From positions 1 to 37,762 of the forward strand of contig NZ_CAMEFG010000038.1 in NCBI RefSeq assembly GCF_945915435.1: a stretch of 37,762 nt of DNA. The letters run 5' to 3'. This DNA comes from an uncultured Paracoccus sp. Lineage in GTDB: Bacteria > Pseudomonadota > Alphaproteobacteria > Rhodobacterales > Rhodobacteraceae. Below are positions 25,374 to 34,852 of this stretch, one piece after another. The position numbers were made by a program, and so were the translations under genes. Within the stretch, counting starts at the first letter, position 1. The number at the start of each line of letters is the position of its first letter. Under the pieces are notes generated by a model. That model saw only the letters and a list, made by a program, of their open reading frames with translations. It did no database searches and had not been told where the DNA came from.

Positions 25374-26540
25374 ATGAAGGATAAAAATCTCCGTCTGGAC
25401 ACGCGCGTAACCCACAGCGGTCGCGCGCCTGCCGAACATTTCGGCATGGTCAATACGCCCGTATACCGCGCCTCGACGATCCTGTTTCCGAATCTGGCTG
25501 CGCTGGAAGCGAAGGAGGGCGCCAAGCTGCGCTATGGGCGTCGTGGAACACCCACGACCCATGCGCTTGAAGATGCGATCTGCGCCCTCGAGGGATCGGA
25601 GCGCACCCTTGTCGCACCCTCGGGTGTCAGCGCGATCAGCGTCGTCCTGATGAGCTATGCCGAGCCGGGGGCGCATTTCCTTGTGACCGACAGTTCCTAT
25701 GGCCCGACGCGCAAGTTCTGCGAATTCACGCTGCGCAAGTTCGGAATCGAGACGACCTATTACGACCCGGCCATCGGCGCGGGAATCGAATCGCTGATTC
25801 GTCCCGAAACGAAGCTGATCTGGATGGAATCGCCCGGCTCGCAGACCTTCGAGGTCCAGGACGTCGCCGCGATCACCGAAACGGCCCGCCGCCACGGTAT
25901 CGCGACCGCGATCGACAACACCTGGAGCGGAGGCTACTTCTGCCAGCCGATCGCGCAAGGGGCGGATATTTCCTTGCAGGCGGGCACCAAGTATATTTCG
26001 GGGCATTCCGACGTGATGCTGGGCACCATCGCGTGCAGCGCCGCCGTCTACGACCGTCTGCGCGAAACCTATCTGCGTTTTGGTATCTGCGTCAGTTCGG
26101 ACGATGCCTATCTGGCCCTGCGGGGGTTGCGCACCCTTGGCGTTCGCATGAACCACCACCATGCCAGTGGGATCGAGGTCGCGAACTGGCTGCTGGAACA
26201 ACCCGAAGTGCTGCGCGTCATGCATCCCGCCCTTCCCCAGGACCCCGGCCATCGGATGTGGAAGAAATATTTCACCGGGGCGTCGGGCCTGTTCGGCTTC
26301 GTGATGAAGCCGGTCGACCATGACGCGCTGGCGCGGATGTTCGACGGGTTCTCGCTATTTGGCATGGGGTCCAGTTGGGGTGGTTTCGAAAGCCTGATCG
26401 TGCCCAGCAATCCCTCGGTCTATCGCACTGCGACCGAATGGAATCCCGGCGGCCAGACCGTTCGCCTGCATGTCGGGCTTGAAGATCCTGCCGACCTGAT
26501 TTCCGAGTTGCGAATGGGTTTCGACCGGCTGCGCGCGTGA
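25374..26540 (+). CDS. cystathionine beta-lyase-type PLP enzyme (Cys/Met metabolism family)
   Basis: 388 aa with GGGAAG 8 nt before the ATG. The Cys/Met-metabolism PLP fold is clear: NTPVYRASTILFPN, YGRRGTPTTHALE, the PLP-stacking segment near PSGVSAIS, the Asp in TAIDNTWSGGYF, and Schiff-base Lys206 in AGTKYISGHSDVMLG. The YGRRGTPT and SGHSDVMLG forms point to MetC-like cystathionine beta-lyase rather than gamma-synthase. It would cleave a C-S (or similar beta) bond, releasing pyruvate, ammonia and a thiol. Divergent from the Aap/MmgE-PrpD operon and followed by a GntR regulator. The context suggests a catabolic beta-lyase acting on an imported S- or beta-substituted amino acid rather than methionine synthesis; that is inference. 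Confidence 0.9.
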   Translation: MKDKNLRLDTRVTHSGRAPAEHFGMVNTPVYRASTILFPNLAALEAKEGAKLRYGRRGTPTTHALEDAICALEGSERTLVAPSGVSAISVVLMSYAEPGAHFLVTDSSYGPTRKFCEFTLRKFGIETTYYDPAIGAGIESLIRPETKLIWMESPGSQTFEVQDVAAITETARRHGIATAIDNTWSGGYFCQPIAQGADISLQAGTKYISGHSDVMLGTIACSAAVYDRLRETYLRFGICVSSDDAYLALRGLRTLGVRMNHHHASGIEVANWLLEQPEVLRVMHPALPQDPGHRMWKKYFTGASGLFGFVMKPVDHDALARMFDGFSLFGMGSSWGGFESLIVPSNPSVYRTATEWNPGGQTVRLHVGLEDPADLISELRMGFDRLRA

Positions 26541-26689
26541 CAGACTCATCTGCCGCATCGGCAATCCGTGGAAACAGGATCACGCAGGAACAACTGTCGG
26601 CGGCAGCGCGGGCTTGTTGCCATCGCCTCAAGCCTGCGCCTATAAAGAACATATTACCTGCCATTCCACAAACACGAGAATGAAACAGC

Positions 26690-27388
26690 ATGCCCCGTGA
26701 GAAGGCCGAAACTGTATCCCGCCCTCGGCTTCGCACGGTTTCGGCCTCTGGCGATCTGGTATCGGATATCTACGAACTTGTGCGCAAGGAGATCGCGGCA
26801 GGCGCCCTGCGCGTCGGCGACCGCGTCACCGAGGTGGATCTTGCCAAGCGGTTCGGTGTTTCGCGCACGCCGGTCCGCGATGCGATTTCGCGGCTGGAAG
26901 CCGACGGGCTGCTGACCAATGAGCCGCGGCGGGGCCTTGTGGTCACGGTCCTGAGCCATCAGCAAGTGGTCGAACTGTATTTCATGCGCGAAATTCTGGA
27001 AGGGGCCACGGCGCGCCTTGCCGCGCAAGGTGCCAGCGACATCGAGCTGTCGATGCTCGAGGAACTGAGCAATAAGGAAATGTCCTCGCTGGACGACATT
27101 CCGACATTGCTGGACATCAACCGCAACTTCCATCGGCTGATGATGCTGGCCGCGCATAACCGCTATCTGCTGCGCAGCCTGTCGCAACTGGCGCTGACCA
27201 TGTCGCTGTTGCCCAGCCTGCTGGACAAGGGTGACCGCGCAAGCGCCGCCGCCGCCGAACACCGCGCCATCGTCGAGGCGCTGCTGGCCCGCGACCGCGA
27301 GGCCGCGGAAAAGGCCGCGCGCGCGCATATCCGCAGTTCGCAGCAGCATCGCATGCTCTACAGCCTGGAATGCCACGATGGGAAATAG
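26690..27388 (+). CDS. GntR-family regulator, FadR/FCD subfamily
   Basis: 232 aa. The winged HTH (about 22-85) reads SDIYELVRKEIAAGALRVGDRVTE..LAKRFGVSRTPVRDAISRLEADGLL, and the all-helical FCD ligand-binding domain (about 95-225) has its metal or ligand residues near NRNFHRLM and AEHRAIVEAL. FCD regulators sense organic acids or amino-acid derivatives and usually repress neighbouring catabolic operons. It is encoded 149 nt after the PLP-lyase gene on the same strand. A GT-AC palindrome in the aapJ/lyase promoter region is a likely operator. No obvious ribosome-binding site precedes 26690, so the start may be slightly different. Confidence 0.9.
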   Translation: MPREKAETVSRPRLRTVSASGDLVSDIYELVRKEIAAGALRVGDRVTEVDLAKRFGVSRTPVRDAISRLEADGLLTNEPRRGLVVTVLSHQQVVELYFMREILEGATARLAAQGASDIELSMLEELSNKEMSSLDDIPTLLDINRNFHRLMMLAAHNRYLLRSLSQLALTMSLLPSLLDKGDRASAAAAEHRAIVEALLARDREAAEKAARAHIRSSQQHRMLYSLECHDGK

Positions 27389-27705
27389 CGGTGGCCTTGC
27401 GTCGGAGGCGTCTCTGGTTTCGCGTTGAGATCTCCGAACTGCGGCAGCCGCGGCAAGGGTCATGGCCGAATGTGGCGGGAACGGGCGGGTGCAGCACCCC
27501 GCTATCATGCGCAGTTGATCGGCGGAACGCGGCTGGTGATTCGACCTTTGGCCCCGAGCAGGGCGGAACGTGCCAGGATGTGTTGACGCCCATCCCGAGC
27601 GACGCGATCCCCGTCACGCTGCAAGACCGCCTGCACGATCATGGACCAGGTTTTTGCCACGGGCTTTCCAGCCGTGAAGCGGGCTGGTCCACCCCATAGC
27701 CCGGT
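27389..27705. other. 317-nt convergent gap, nothing supportable
   Basis: This lies between the convergent GntR regulator and the siderophore-interacting-protein gene. No frame has a start signal plus a recognisable product. There is a near-perfect stem CACGGGCT-ttcc-AGCcGTG and an overlapping CCAGCC...GGCTGG stem (about 27657-27692), but the neighbouring T-run is on the wrong side for either gene, so I do not call a terminator. Confidence 0.35.
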
Positions 27706-28767
27706 TCAGGGGGTCCTGCTCCAATACGCATAGACGCGAAGGGGCTTCTTCCGGTTGGGGTGGTGCGACAGCAGGGCCTTGCGAAGCCGCGCAGCGACGG
27801 CCTTCTCGCAGCCCGCCCAGACGAAATCGGCGGGCAGATCGCCGCCCGCCAGCCGCGCCGCCAGCGTCTCGTCCAGCAGGGTCGAGCGTTCCGCCGGGGT
27901 CCCGCCACGGTGCAGCCATGTCAGCGCCAGCCGGGCCGGGCCGGTCAGGGCTTGCTCCTCTGCCGCATCGGTCACCTCGATAAAGGCGTCGATTTCCGTT
28001 GCGGCGGGCATTTCGGCGATCATGCGGGCGATGGCGGGCAGCGCGGCCTCGTCGCCCAGCAGCAGAAGGCGTCGGCCCTCGGGGCGACCGTCGCCGCCCG
28101 GCCCCATCAGCCCAACGACATTGCCCACCTGCGCGCGGCGCGCGAAATCGGCGCCGGGCGAGGCCCCGCCCTCGTGCAGCACGAAATCTATCGCGATGGT
28201 CCCGGCATCGGCATTCACCTCGCGGATCGTATAGACGCGGCTGACCAGCGCGTCCTTGCCCTGCGGCCAGTCCAGACGCCCGTCGGCCCGCTGGACCGGC
28301 CAGCGCGGTTCGCGCCCCTCGGGTGGCAGCAGCAAGCGGATGTGATAGCCCGCATCGGGCGCATCCAGCCCGCGCGTGTCGCAGGCGAAAACCACGCGCC
28401 GCATCCGAGGCGTCAGATCGAAGGCATCGGTCACGCGAAGCAGGCGGAACTGCGGCGGCAGGCTGTCGCCCAGCCCGTCGCCCGACCAGTCGATCCGGGT
28501 GCCCTCGCCCGCGAACTCGAACACATGCTCGGCGATGAAGGCGCGGATCAGGGCGAGGATTTCGACCGAGGGCGCGACGACATCGACCAGGACCGTTTCC
28601 GACAGCCGCAGGATATCGACCGTGCCGAAGGGGCTTTCCAGCCGCGCGCCGTCATCCGTGCGCGTCACGGTCGCGTGTTCGCTCATATGGTCCAGCAACT
28701 CGTCCAGCACGCGCCCGGCGTCGTCCAGCACGACCACGGCGCGGTTGCGGAATGTCGTTTCGGTCAT
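27706..28767 (-). CDS. siderophore-interacting FAD-dependent ferric reductase with N-terminal DUF2218
   Basis: 353 aa. The ATG overlaps the fhuB stop as ATGA, with GAGG upstream. The N-terminal 90 residues are a DUF2218-type domain (DELLDHMSEHATVTR, SPFGTVDI). The remainder is a siderophore-interacting (ViuB/SIP) reductase: FAD-binding segment RVYTIREVN...IDFVLH, GDEAALPAIARM for nicotinamide binding, and the C-terminal KAVAARLRKALLS. It would reduce Fe(III)-siderophore in the cytoplasm to release iron after FhuBCD import. Last gene of the siderophore operon. The DUF2218 fusion is seen in other alphaproteobacterial SIPs. Confidence 0.9.
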   Translation of the reverse strand: MTETTFRNRAVVVLDDAGRVLDELLDHMSEHATVTRTDDGARLESPFGTVDILRLSETVLVDVVAPSVEILALIRAFIAEHVFEFAGEGTRIDWSGDGLGDSLPPQFRLLRVTDAFDLTPRMRRVVFACDTRGLDAPDAGYHIRLLLPPEGREPRWPVQRADGRLDWPQGKDALVSRVYTIREVNADAGTIAIDFVLHEGGASPGADFARRAQVGNVVGLMGPGGDGRPEGRRLLLLGDEAALPAIARMIAEMPAATEIDAFIEVTDAAEEQALTGPARLALTWLHRGGTPAERSTLLDETLAARLAGGDLPADFVWAGCEKAVAARLRKALLSHHPNRKKPLRVYAYWSRTP

Positions 28768-30704
28768 GTCCGGCCTCGTCTGAAGAGAAGGAAGATCAGG
28801 AAGGGCGCGCCCATCAGTGCCGCCACCAGCCCGGCGGGGATCTGCCAGGGGAACAGCAGCACCCGGCCCAGCCAATCGGCCCCGACCATCAGCGCGGCCC
28901 CGATCAGCGCAGCCCCAACCGTTTGCGGCAAGGCGCGGCGCAGCCCGGCCTCGCGCGCCAGATGCGGCGCCATCAGCCCCACGAAGCTGAGCGGTCCGAT
29001 CCCCAGCGTCGCCACCGCGCTGAGCGCACCGGCCAGCGCGAACAGTCCCAGACGCGCGCGGCCCACCGGCACGCCAAGCGCCCCGGCGAGTGCGGGACCA
29101 AGCGGCAGCAGGTCCAGCCACCGGCGCGCGGCCAGTGCGGGCAGGGCTAGCGCCACGGCGGCCGCGCAAAGCAACATGGCGCTGCCCGGCGCGGCATTGT
29201 AGGTCGAGCCGCTCATCCAGCGCAGCAGCGCCAGCGCGCGCGGATCGCCCGTCGCAGCCAGCAGCCCCGACAGCGCATCGACCAGCGCGCCAAGCGCGAT
29301 GCCTGCCAGCAGCACCCGCTCGGGCGCCAGCGCCGTGCGGCGAGTGGCCAGCAGGATCACCGCCAGCACCGCGCAGGCCCCCGCCCCGGCAAAGCCCAGT
29401 TGCACGGGCAGGCCGGGCGAGGCCAGCACGAACAGGCTTGCCGCAAGGCCAAGCGTGGCGCCGGCGCTGATACCCAGGACCTCGGGGCTGGCCATCTCGT
29501 TGCCGGTCAGCCGTTGCAGCAGCACCCCCGCGACGGCCAGCATCGCGCCTGCGGCCAGCGCGGTCATCACGCGCGGCAGGCGCAGGGCAGCCATTTCGGT
29601 GCCCATGACCCATGCCCCGCCCGCGTCCCGGCCCAGCAGGACCGCCACAACCACCATCAACGGCAACGCGGCCAGCACCAGCGCAAACCGGGGCATTCGC
29701 TGCGGCGGCGCGACCGCCCCGCCGATCACCCGGTGCCGGATCTTCAGCCGGGGCAGCAGCACCAGCAGCAAGGGCGAGCCGAAGACCGCCGTGATCGCCC
29801 CCGTCGGCAGCAGGTCGCTGAACTGACCGGCGGCAAGCTGGATCGCCGTGTCGGTGACCAGCAGCAACGCCGCCCCGATCAGGCCGGAGGTCAGCAGGAA
29901 CACCGGTGACCCTCGCGCGCCCAGCAGCCGCGCCAGAACCGGGGCGACAAGCCCGATGAAGCCGATCACCCCGACCGCACTGGTCACCAGCGCCGACAGC
30001 GCCACCGCGACGGCCAGCGCGGCCAGCCGGATGCGCGTCAGCCGCACCCCGAGCGAGGCGGCAGCGCCATCGCCCAGATCCATCAGCGACAGCGGTCTCA
30101 GCAGCGGCAGGCAGCACAGCGCCAGCAGCCCGACCTTCCAGCCAAGCGCCAGCGGGATCTGCCAGCTTTGCATCGACAGCGAACCGGCACCCCAGATGAA
30201 CAGGCTGACCATGCTGCGGTCGTTCAGATAGGCCAGGATCGCAGCCAGCGCCCCGCACCACAGGCTGACCACCAGCCCCGACAGCACCAGCGACAGCGGC
30301 GAGAACCCGCGCCTCGCGCCAAGCGCCATGATCAGCCCGGCGACCAGCGCGCTGCCCAGCAGCGCCACCGCGTCGCGGCCAAGGCCCAGATGCGCGGGAA
30401 AGAACAGCGTCGCGACCACCAACGCCAGATGCGCGCCCGCCGATATCCCCAGCGTGGTTGGCGAAGCCAGCGGATTGCGCAGCACCTGCTGGAACAGCGC
30501 CCCGGCCAGCGACAGCGCGAAACCCGCGATCACCGCCGTGGCAAGGCGCGGCAGCGTGGAATGGTAAAGCCGCATCTTCACCGGATCATAGCCCGGCGCC
30601 GCCTGTGCGCTCAGGGGCGCCGCGACCAGCAGCCATAGCAGCAGCGCGATGCCAAGTGCCAGCACGAGGATCGGGCCAAGGCGGCGGGTCATGCCCCAGG
30701 TCAT
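28764..30704 (-). CDS. fhuB: Fe(III)-hydroxamate ABC permease, fused double FecCD (FhuB)
   Basis: 646 aa, starting inside the fhuD stop (ATGA). Two tandem FecCD permease halves are visible: the first with NPLASPTTLGISAGAHLALV and GFIGLVAPVLARLLG, the second with NEMASPEVLGISAGATLGL and FVGLMAPHLAREAG. About 20 hydrophobic segments fit a single-chain FhuB, which usually has two ten-helix halves. It imports ferric hydroxamates such as ferrichrome from FhuD, using FhuC ATPase. The duplicated halves show FhuB rather than a FecC/FecD pair. Confidence 0.93.
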   Translation of the reverse strand: MTWGMTRRLGPILVLALGIALLLWLLVAAPLSAQAAPGYDPVKMRLYHSTLPRLATAVIAGFALSLAGALFQQVLRNPLASPTTLGISAGAHLALVVATLFFPAHLGLGRDAVALLGSALVAGLIMALGARRGFSPLSLVLSGLVVSLWCGALAAILAYLNDRSMVSLFIWGAGSLSMQSWQIPLALGWKVGLLALCCLPLLRPLSLMDLGDGAAASLGVRLTRIRLAALAVAVALSALVTSAVGVIGFIGLVAPVLARLLGARGSPVFLLTSGLIGAALLLVTDTAIQLAAGQFSDLLPTGAITAVFGSPLLLVLLPRLKIRHRVIGGAVAPPQRMPRFALVLAALPLMVVVAVLLGRDAGGAWVMGTEMAALRLPRVMTALAAGAMLAVAGVLLQRLTGNEMASPEVLGISAGATLGLAASLFVLASPGLPVQLGFAGAGACAVLAVILLATRRTALAPERVLLAGIALGALVDALSGLLAATGDPRALALLRWMSGSTYNAAPGSAMLLCAAAVALALPALAARRWLDLLPLGPALAGALGVPVGRARLGLFALAGALSAVATLGIGPLSFVGLMAPHLAREAGLRRALPQTVGAALIGAALMVGADWLGRVLLFPWQIPAGLVAALMGAPFLIFLLFRRGRT

Positions 30705-31588
30705 GCGTCCGCCTCCACCGCCTCTGTCACCAGCCGGGCGAAGCGCATTGCCTCGTTCACCATACCCAGCAGCAGGACCGGCGGCATCCGGCGGATACGC
30801 TCCGGCTGCGCCAGCGGCAGCGCGCGCCACAGCGGGCTGCGGTCCAGTGTTTCAAACGTGCCGGGCGGCAGCGGGTCGAAGACCAGCAGCATCGCGCCGG
30901 GGTCGGTGACGCGCGAAAGCGCCTCGACCGGCAGGGTCTGGAAGCCCCAGTTCCCGGTCGGTTCGGTCCAGGCGTTGCGCAACCCGATACGCAGCAGCAC
31001 ATCGTTGAACAGGCTGGGATCGGCGCTGATGCGGACATGGCGCGCGTCCCAGAAATGCGCCAGCACCACCGCGCGCCCGGCGTGACGCGCAAGGCGCGCG
31101 CGGCAATCGGCGAACAGCGCCTCCATGTCCGCCAGCAGGTGGCGAGCCTCGGCCTCGCGGCCGATGCGGGCGGCCAGCGTCTGCGTCGCGGCGATGCAGG
31201 CGTCGAGGATGGGGCGGCCGGTCCAGATGAAGGTCTCCAGCCGCAGAACGGGGGCGAATTGCGTCAGTCGGGGGATCTGTGCATCCAGCCAGGGCGTGAC
31301 CAGGATCAGATCGGGGGCAAGCGCCGACAGGATCTCCAGGTTCGGCTCGGTCGAGATGCCCAGTTCCGCCACCTTGGGCGGCATCGCGGGTTCGACCACC
31401 CAATCCCTCCAGCCGGAGAGTTCGGAGATCCCGACCGGAGTGACGGCCAGCCCCAGCAGCGTCGAGGCCAGCCCGTAGTCCAGGCTGACGACGCGCGGCG
31501 CCCCTGCGGCCAGCGCGGGCGTCAGCAGCGCCGCCGGGGCCATCGCCAGAAGCCCCCGGCGGGTCAGGCGGAGAGGGTCAGCGGACAC
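30701..31588 (-). CDS. fhuD: Fe(III)-hydroxamate-binding periplasmic protein (FhuD)
   Basis: About 295 aa from a GTG at 31588 (11-nt overlap with fhuC); an ATG at 31603 would add five residues, and neither start has a clear ribosome-binding site. The N-terminus has a twin-arginine signal, LTRRGLLAMAPAALLTPALA. The rest is a class-III (TroA/FhuD-like) binding fold: RVVSLDYGLASTLLGL, LEILSALAPDLILVTPW, long central helix, and NPGTG-like ligand lobe near DPGAMLLVF. It binds the siderophore in the periplasm and delivers it to FhuB. The Tat signal is common in FhuD-type proteins. Confidence 0.87.
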   Translation of the reverse strand: MSADPLRLTRRGLLAMAPAALLTPALAAGAPRVVSLDYGLASTLLGLAVTPVGISELSGWRDWVVEPAMPPKVAELGISTEPNLEILSALAPDLILVTPWLDAQIPRLTQFAPVLRLETFIWTGRPILDACIAATQTLAARIGREAEARHLLADMEALFADCRARLARHAGRAVVLAHFWDARHVRISADPSLFNDVLLRIGLRNAWTEPTGNWGFQTLPVEALSRVTDPGAMLLVFDPLPPGTFETLDRSPLWRALPLAQPERIRRMPPVLLLGMVNEAMRFARLVTEAVEADA

Positions 31589-32375
31589 AGGCAATCGGCA
31601 CATCCCTGCCCGGCTGGACCAGCACATCCATCGCGATGCCATAGATCCGGTGCAGCACTTCGGGCGTCACGATGCGGGCGGGCGGGCCGCTTGCCGCCAC
31701 CTCGCCCGCCTTCAGCGCGTGGATCAGGTCGCAAAAGCGCGCGGCCATGTTGATGTCATGCATGACGATGACCACCGCCAGCCCGTGATCATGCGACAGG
31801 CGGCGGATCAGGGACAGGACCTCGACCTGATGGGCGATGTCCAGCGCGGCGGTCGGTTCGTCCAGCAGCAGGCATTTGCTGTCCTGCGCGATCAGCATGC
31901 CCAGCCATGCCCGCTGCCGCTCACCCCCCGACAGGGTGGCAAGCGGGCGTTCGCCGAAACCTTGCAGATGCACGGCCGCCAGCGCGTCCTCGACCCTCTG
32001 CCGGTCGGCGTCGGTAAAGCGGCCAAGCGGCCCGTGCCACGGATAGCGCCCCGAGGCGACGACCTCGCGCACGGTCAGGTCGGCGCCGGTGCCAGGATCC
32101 TGCGGCAACCATGCAACCTCGCGGGCAAAGGCCCGTTCGACGAAATCTGCCACCGGGTGCGCGTCATACAGCACCCGCCCGGTGCCGGCTGCGACCTGCC
32201 GCGCCATGATCCGCAGCAGCGTCGATTTGCCCGAACCGTTATGCCCGACCAGCGCCGTCACCCTGGCCCGGGGAAAGGACAGGGTGACATCGCGCAGGAT
32301 CGTAGCCCGCGCCACGGTCAGGCCGACGCCTTCCAGCCGGAAGGCCTCGCCCGCCGCTTCGTCCGGCGTCACCAT
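31578..32375 (-). CDS. fhuC: siderophore ABC transporter ATPase (FhuC)
   Basis: 265 aa. Walker A is GHNGSGKST, the Q-loop region is AWLPQDPG, the signature is LSGGERQR, Walker B is CLLLDEPTAALDI, and the H-switch is VMHDINMAARF. The GRYPWHGPLGRF segment is typical of FhuC/FepC ATPases. The start overlaps the end of fhuA by 7 nt, which implies translational coupling with the receptor. It energises FhuB. Confidence 0.93.
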   Translation of the reverse strand: MVTPDEAAGEAFRLEGVGLTVARATILRDVTLSFPRARVTALVGHNGSGKSTLLRIMARQVAAGTGRVLYDAHPVADFVERAFAREVAWLPQDPGTGADLTVREVVASGRYPWHGPLGRFTDADRQRVEDALAAVHLQGFGERPLATLSGGERQRAWLGMLIAQDSKCLLLDEPTAALDIAHQVEVLSLIRRLSHDHGLAVVIVMHDINMAARFCDLIHALKAGEVAASGPPARIVTPEVLHRIYGIAMDVLVQPGRDVPIACVR

Positions 32376-34795
32376 GTATGGCGCAGCGTCAGCTTTACGG
32401 TGCGGGGGTTGCCGTAAAAGGCGGTGTCGGGGTTGCTCCAGGTCTCGGCATGGCTGACATATTCCCTGTCGAAAAGGTTTTCGACATTCAGCGACAGGGC
32501 GGTGCTTTCGGCGACCTGATAGCGCAGGGCCGCGTCGAATATGGTATGCGAATCCAGCCTGAAGCTATTGGCCTGGTCCGCATAGCGCGAGCCGACAAGG
32601 CGCGCACCCGCCCCAAGGGTCAGATCGCCCCTTCCGGCATTGCCCGGCAAGGTATGATCCAGCCAGAGCGAGGCCATATGTTCCGGGATCGACATCGGCC
32701 GGTTGCCGTCGTAGCCGCCGCCCTCGGACCGGACGATTTCAGCATCGGTATAGCTGTAGGCCAGCGTCAGGTTGGTGCGCTCGTTCAGTGCGGCCTTGCC
32801 TTCCAGTTCGACGCCCCGGCTGCGAACCTTGCCGATCTGTTCCCAGGTGAAATTACCCGTCGAATAGGGCACATTGGTCTGGGTCAGGTCGTAGGCAGCG
32901 GCCGAAAACAGCGCGTTCATGCCTGCGGGCTGCCATTTCGCGCCAAGCTCGAACATCTCGCCCATCATCGGCTTGGTTTCGCTGAACATGCGTGCATAGG
33001 TCGGCAGGACCGGGGTGAAGGATTCGGAATAGGTGCCATAAACCGACAGGCCGGAATTGATCCTGTAGGTCAGGCCCGCCCGCTTGGTCAGCGCGGTTTC
33101 GTCAGTTGGCGAGCCGAACTGGAAGAAGCCGTAGTCCTGAACCGAGTTCGCCTTGATCTCATCGTAACGCAAGCCCAGCGTCAGAATCCAGCGGTCGTCA
33201 AAGGTCAGTTCCTCTTGCAGATAGGCGCCCCATGTCTCTTCGTCGACCAGCAGCTTGTAGTTCGGCCGCAGGGTGATGCAGGCGGTCCCGCAATAGATCG
33301 GGTTCGAGATGTCGCCGACGCCACCGGCCTCGCCGCTGCGGATCTCTTCGTTGGTATTGCCGCGGGTATAGTCGAGGCCGAACAGGGTGCGGCTGACGAA
33401 GCGACCGAAGCTTGCGTCGTATTGCAGATGGGCGTCCAGCGACCGGCGGACCATGTGGCCGTCGACATACCACGACAGCCTGCCATCATTCGGATGGCGA
33501 TTGCCGGCGGCGTAGACGTTCTTGCTTAACAGATCAAGATCGCTGTAGCGCCCGTGCGAGCGGAACACCAGCCCGTTGCCGAAGTCATGCTCGAAGGCAT
33601 AGCCGAGGTTCCATTCCTTCGTATCATTCACCTCGAAATCCGGTTCGCCCAGGAAGGTCCAGGGGTCGATGCCGGAGTCCAGCGGAATGCCGTAGCGGTT
33701 AGATCCCTCGCGCTCGTTGTAATCGGCCATAAGCGTGAGGGAAGTGCGGGCGGTCGGCTTCCAGGTCAAGGCGGGCGCGATATAAAAGCGATTGTCCTTC
33801 GATACGCCGTTGGGCAGTGTCGATTCCTGTCGCTTGGTAGTCAGACGGTAAGTCCAGTTCCCCGCAGCGTCCAGCGGCCCGCCGAAATCGGCCCCGGCTT
33901 CCAGGTGATCCTTGCCCGCCGTCGCATAGACCTCGCCGAACTTGTAGTCCAACGGGCGCTTGGTGATCATGTTCACCATGCCGCCGGGATTGTTCACGCC
34001 ATAAAGAGTCGAGGTCGAGCCTTTCAGCACCTCGATCCGCTCCATCCCGTAGGGTTCGACACGGCCACCGGCGAGATTGTAGACCCGCATCTGCAACCCG
34101 TCCCGATAGGCACCCGAAGTGGTCTGGTCGAAGCCTCGGATGGCGAAGAAGTCGTAACGTTCGTCAGCGCCGTAAAGGTTGGTCATCACGCCCGAGGTAT
34201 AGTTCAGCGCGCCGTCCAGATCCTCGACCCCGCGTGTCCTCATCTCATCCGTGGTGACGACCGAGACAGAGGCCGGGATGTCGATCACCGCCGCATCGGT
34301 CTTGGAGCCGGTGCCGGTGCGCTCGGCCACGATGCCTTCGACCGGACCCCAGGTGCCGTCGGCGCCGTGGATATAGATCGTGTTCAGCACGATCATTCCG
34401 TCCGTGGCGGCCAATTGCGCGCCTTCGGCAGGTGCGGAAACGGTCACCGTGCCTTCATTGGTGAAATCGTAGGTCAGCCCGGTCCCCGACAGAAGCTGCG
34501 CCAGCGCCGCCGGAGGTGCAAGCGGGCCGCTGATGGCGGTCGAGCGGTGATCGCCCGCATCGGCCGAGGTCACGAAGACCTGGATCCCCGTCTGGCGCGA
34601 AAAGGCTACCAGCGCCGAGGCGACCGGCTGCGCAGGAATGTCCAGCGTGGCGGTGGCGCGCTGTCCCGCCTCTTGCGCCAGCACCGGCACGGCCTGCCCC
34701 ATCACGACCAGGGCCGAGCAGGCCAGCAGCAGCGCCCTGATTCCCACCCCGCGCCGGACTGTTGCCTGCATTTTCATATCCGCTGCGTCGCGCAT
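32369..34795 (-). CDS. fhuA: TonB-dependent ferrichrome-type receptor with STN signalling domain (FhuA-like)
   Basis: 808 aa. The ATG at 34795 has AAGG about 10 nt upstream. A signal peptide ends near VLAQ. The secretin/TonB short N-terminal (STN) domain follows (about 50-120, TLDIPAQPVASALVAFSRQTGIQVF), as in transducers that talk to FecR. The plug has DIPASVSVVTTDEM, RGFDQTTSGAYRDGL and ERIEVLKGSTSTLYG.NNPGG. The beta barrel ends in NLFDREYVSHAE...RTVKLTLRHTW with C-terminal Trp. It binds ferric hydroxamate siderophore at the outer membrane and, through the STN domain, probably signals to FecR-FecI. A FecI-type promoter candidate lies at 34853-34883. Confidence 0.92.
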   Translation of the reverse strand: MRDAADMKMQATVRRGVGIRALLLACSALVVMGQAVPVLAQEAGQRATATLDIPAQPVASALVAFSRQTGIQVFVTSADAGDHRSTAISGPLAPPAALAQLLSGTGLTYDFTNEGTVTVSAPAEGAQLAATDGMIVLNTIYIHGADGTWGPVEGIVAERTGTGSKTDAAVIDIPASVSVVTTDEMRTRGVEDLDGALNYTSGVMTNLYGADERYDFFAIRGFDQTTSGAYRDGLQMRVYNLAGGRVEPYGMERIEVLKGSTSTLYGVNNPGGMVNMITKRPLDYKFGEVYATAGKDHLEAGADFGGPLDAAGNWTYRLTTKRQESTLPNGVSKDNRFYIAPALTWKPTARTSLTLMADYNEREGSNRYGIPLDSGIDPWTFLGEPDFEVNDTKEWNLGYAFEHDFGNGLVFRSHGRYSDLDLLSKNVYAAGNRHPNDGRLSWYVDGHMVRRSLDAHLQYDASFGRFVSRTLFGLDYTRGNTNEEIRSGEAGGVGDISNPIYCGTACITLRPNYKLLVDEETWGAYLQEELTFDDRWILTLGLRYDEIKANSVQDYGFFQFGSPTDETALTKRAGLTYRINSGLSVYGTYSESFTPVLPTYARMFSETKPMMGEMFELGAKWQPAGMNALFSAAAYDLTQTNVPYSTGNFTWEQIGKVRSRGVELEGKAALNERTNLTLAYSYTDAEIVRSEGGGYDGNRPMSIPEHMASLWLDHTLPGNAGRGDLTLGAGARLVGSRYADQANSFRLDSHTIFDAALRYQVAESTALSLNVENLFDREYVSHAETWSNPDTAFYGNPRTVKLTLRHTW

Positions 34796-34852
34796 CCCGA
34801 TTCACCCTTCCGTCCCGAGGTTCCGGCCCTTTTCCGGGCCCGCTGAACCTGA

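Noticed and set aside
24201..26321. 706-aa minus-strand frame joining aapJ with sequence antisense to the PLP lyase
   Set aside because: Real coding starts near 25241 with a signal peptide and ribosome-binding site; the extension is shadow of the lyase.
27657..27692. Intrinsic terminator between gntR and SIP
   Set aside because: A good stem exists but the T-run is on the wrong side for both transcription directions.
28764..30261. Minus-strand 851-aa frame extending the siderophore-interacting protein into fhuB
   Set aside because: The true SIP start (28767) overlaps the fhuB stop as ATGA; the upstream part is an out-of-frame shadow of fhuB.
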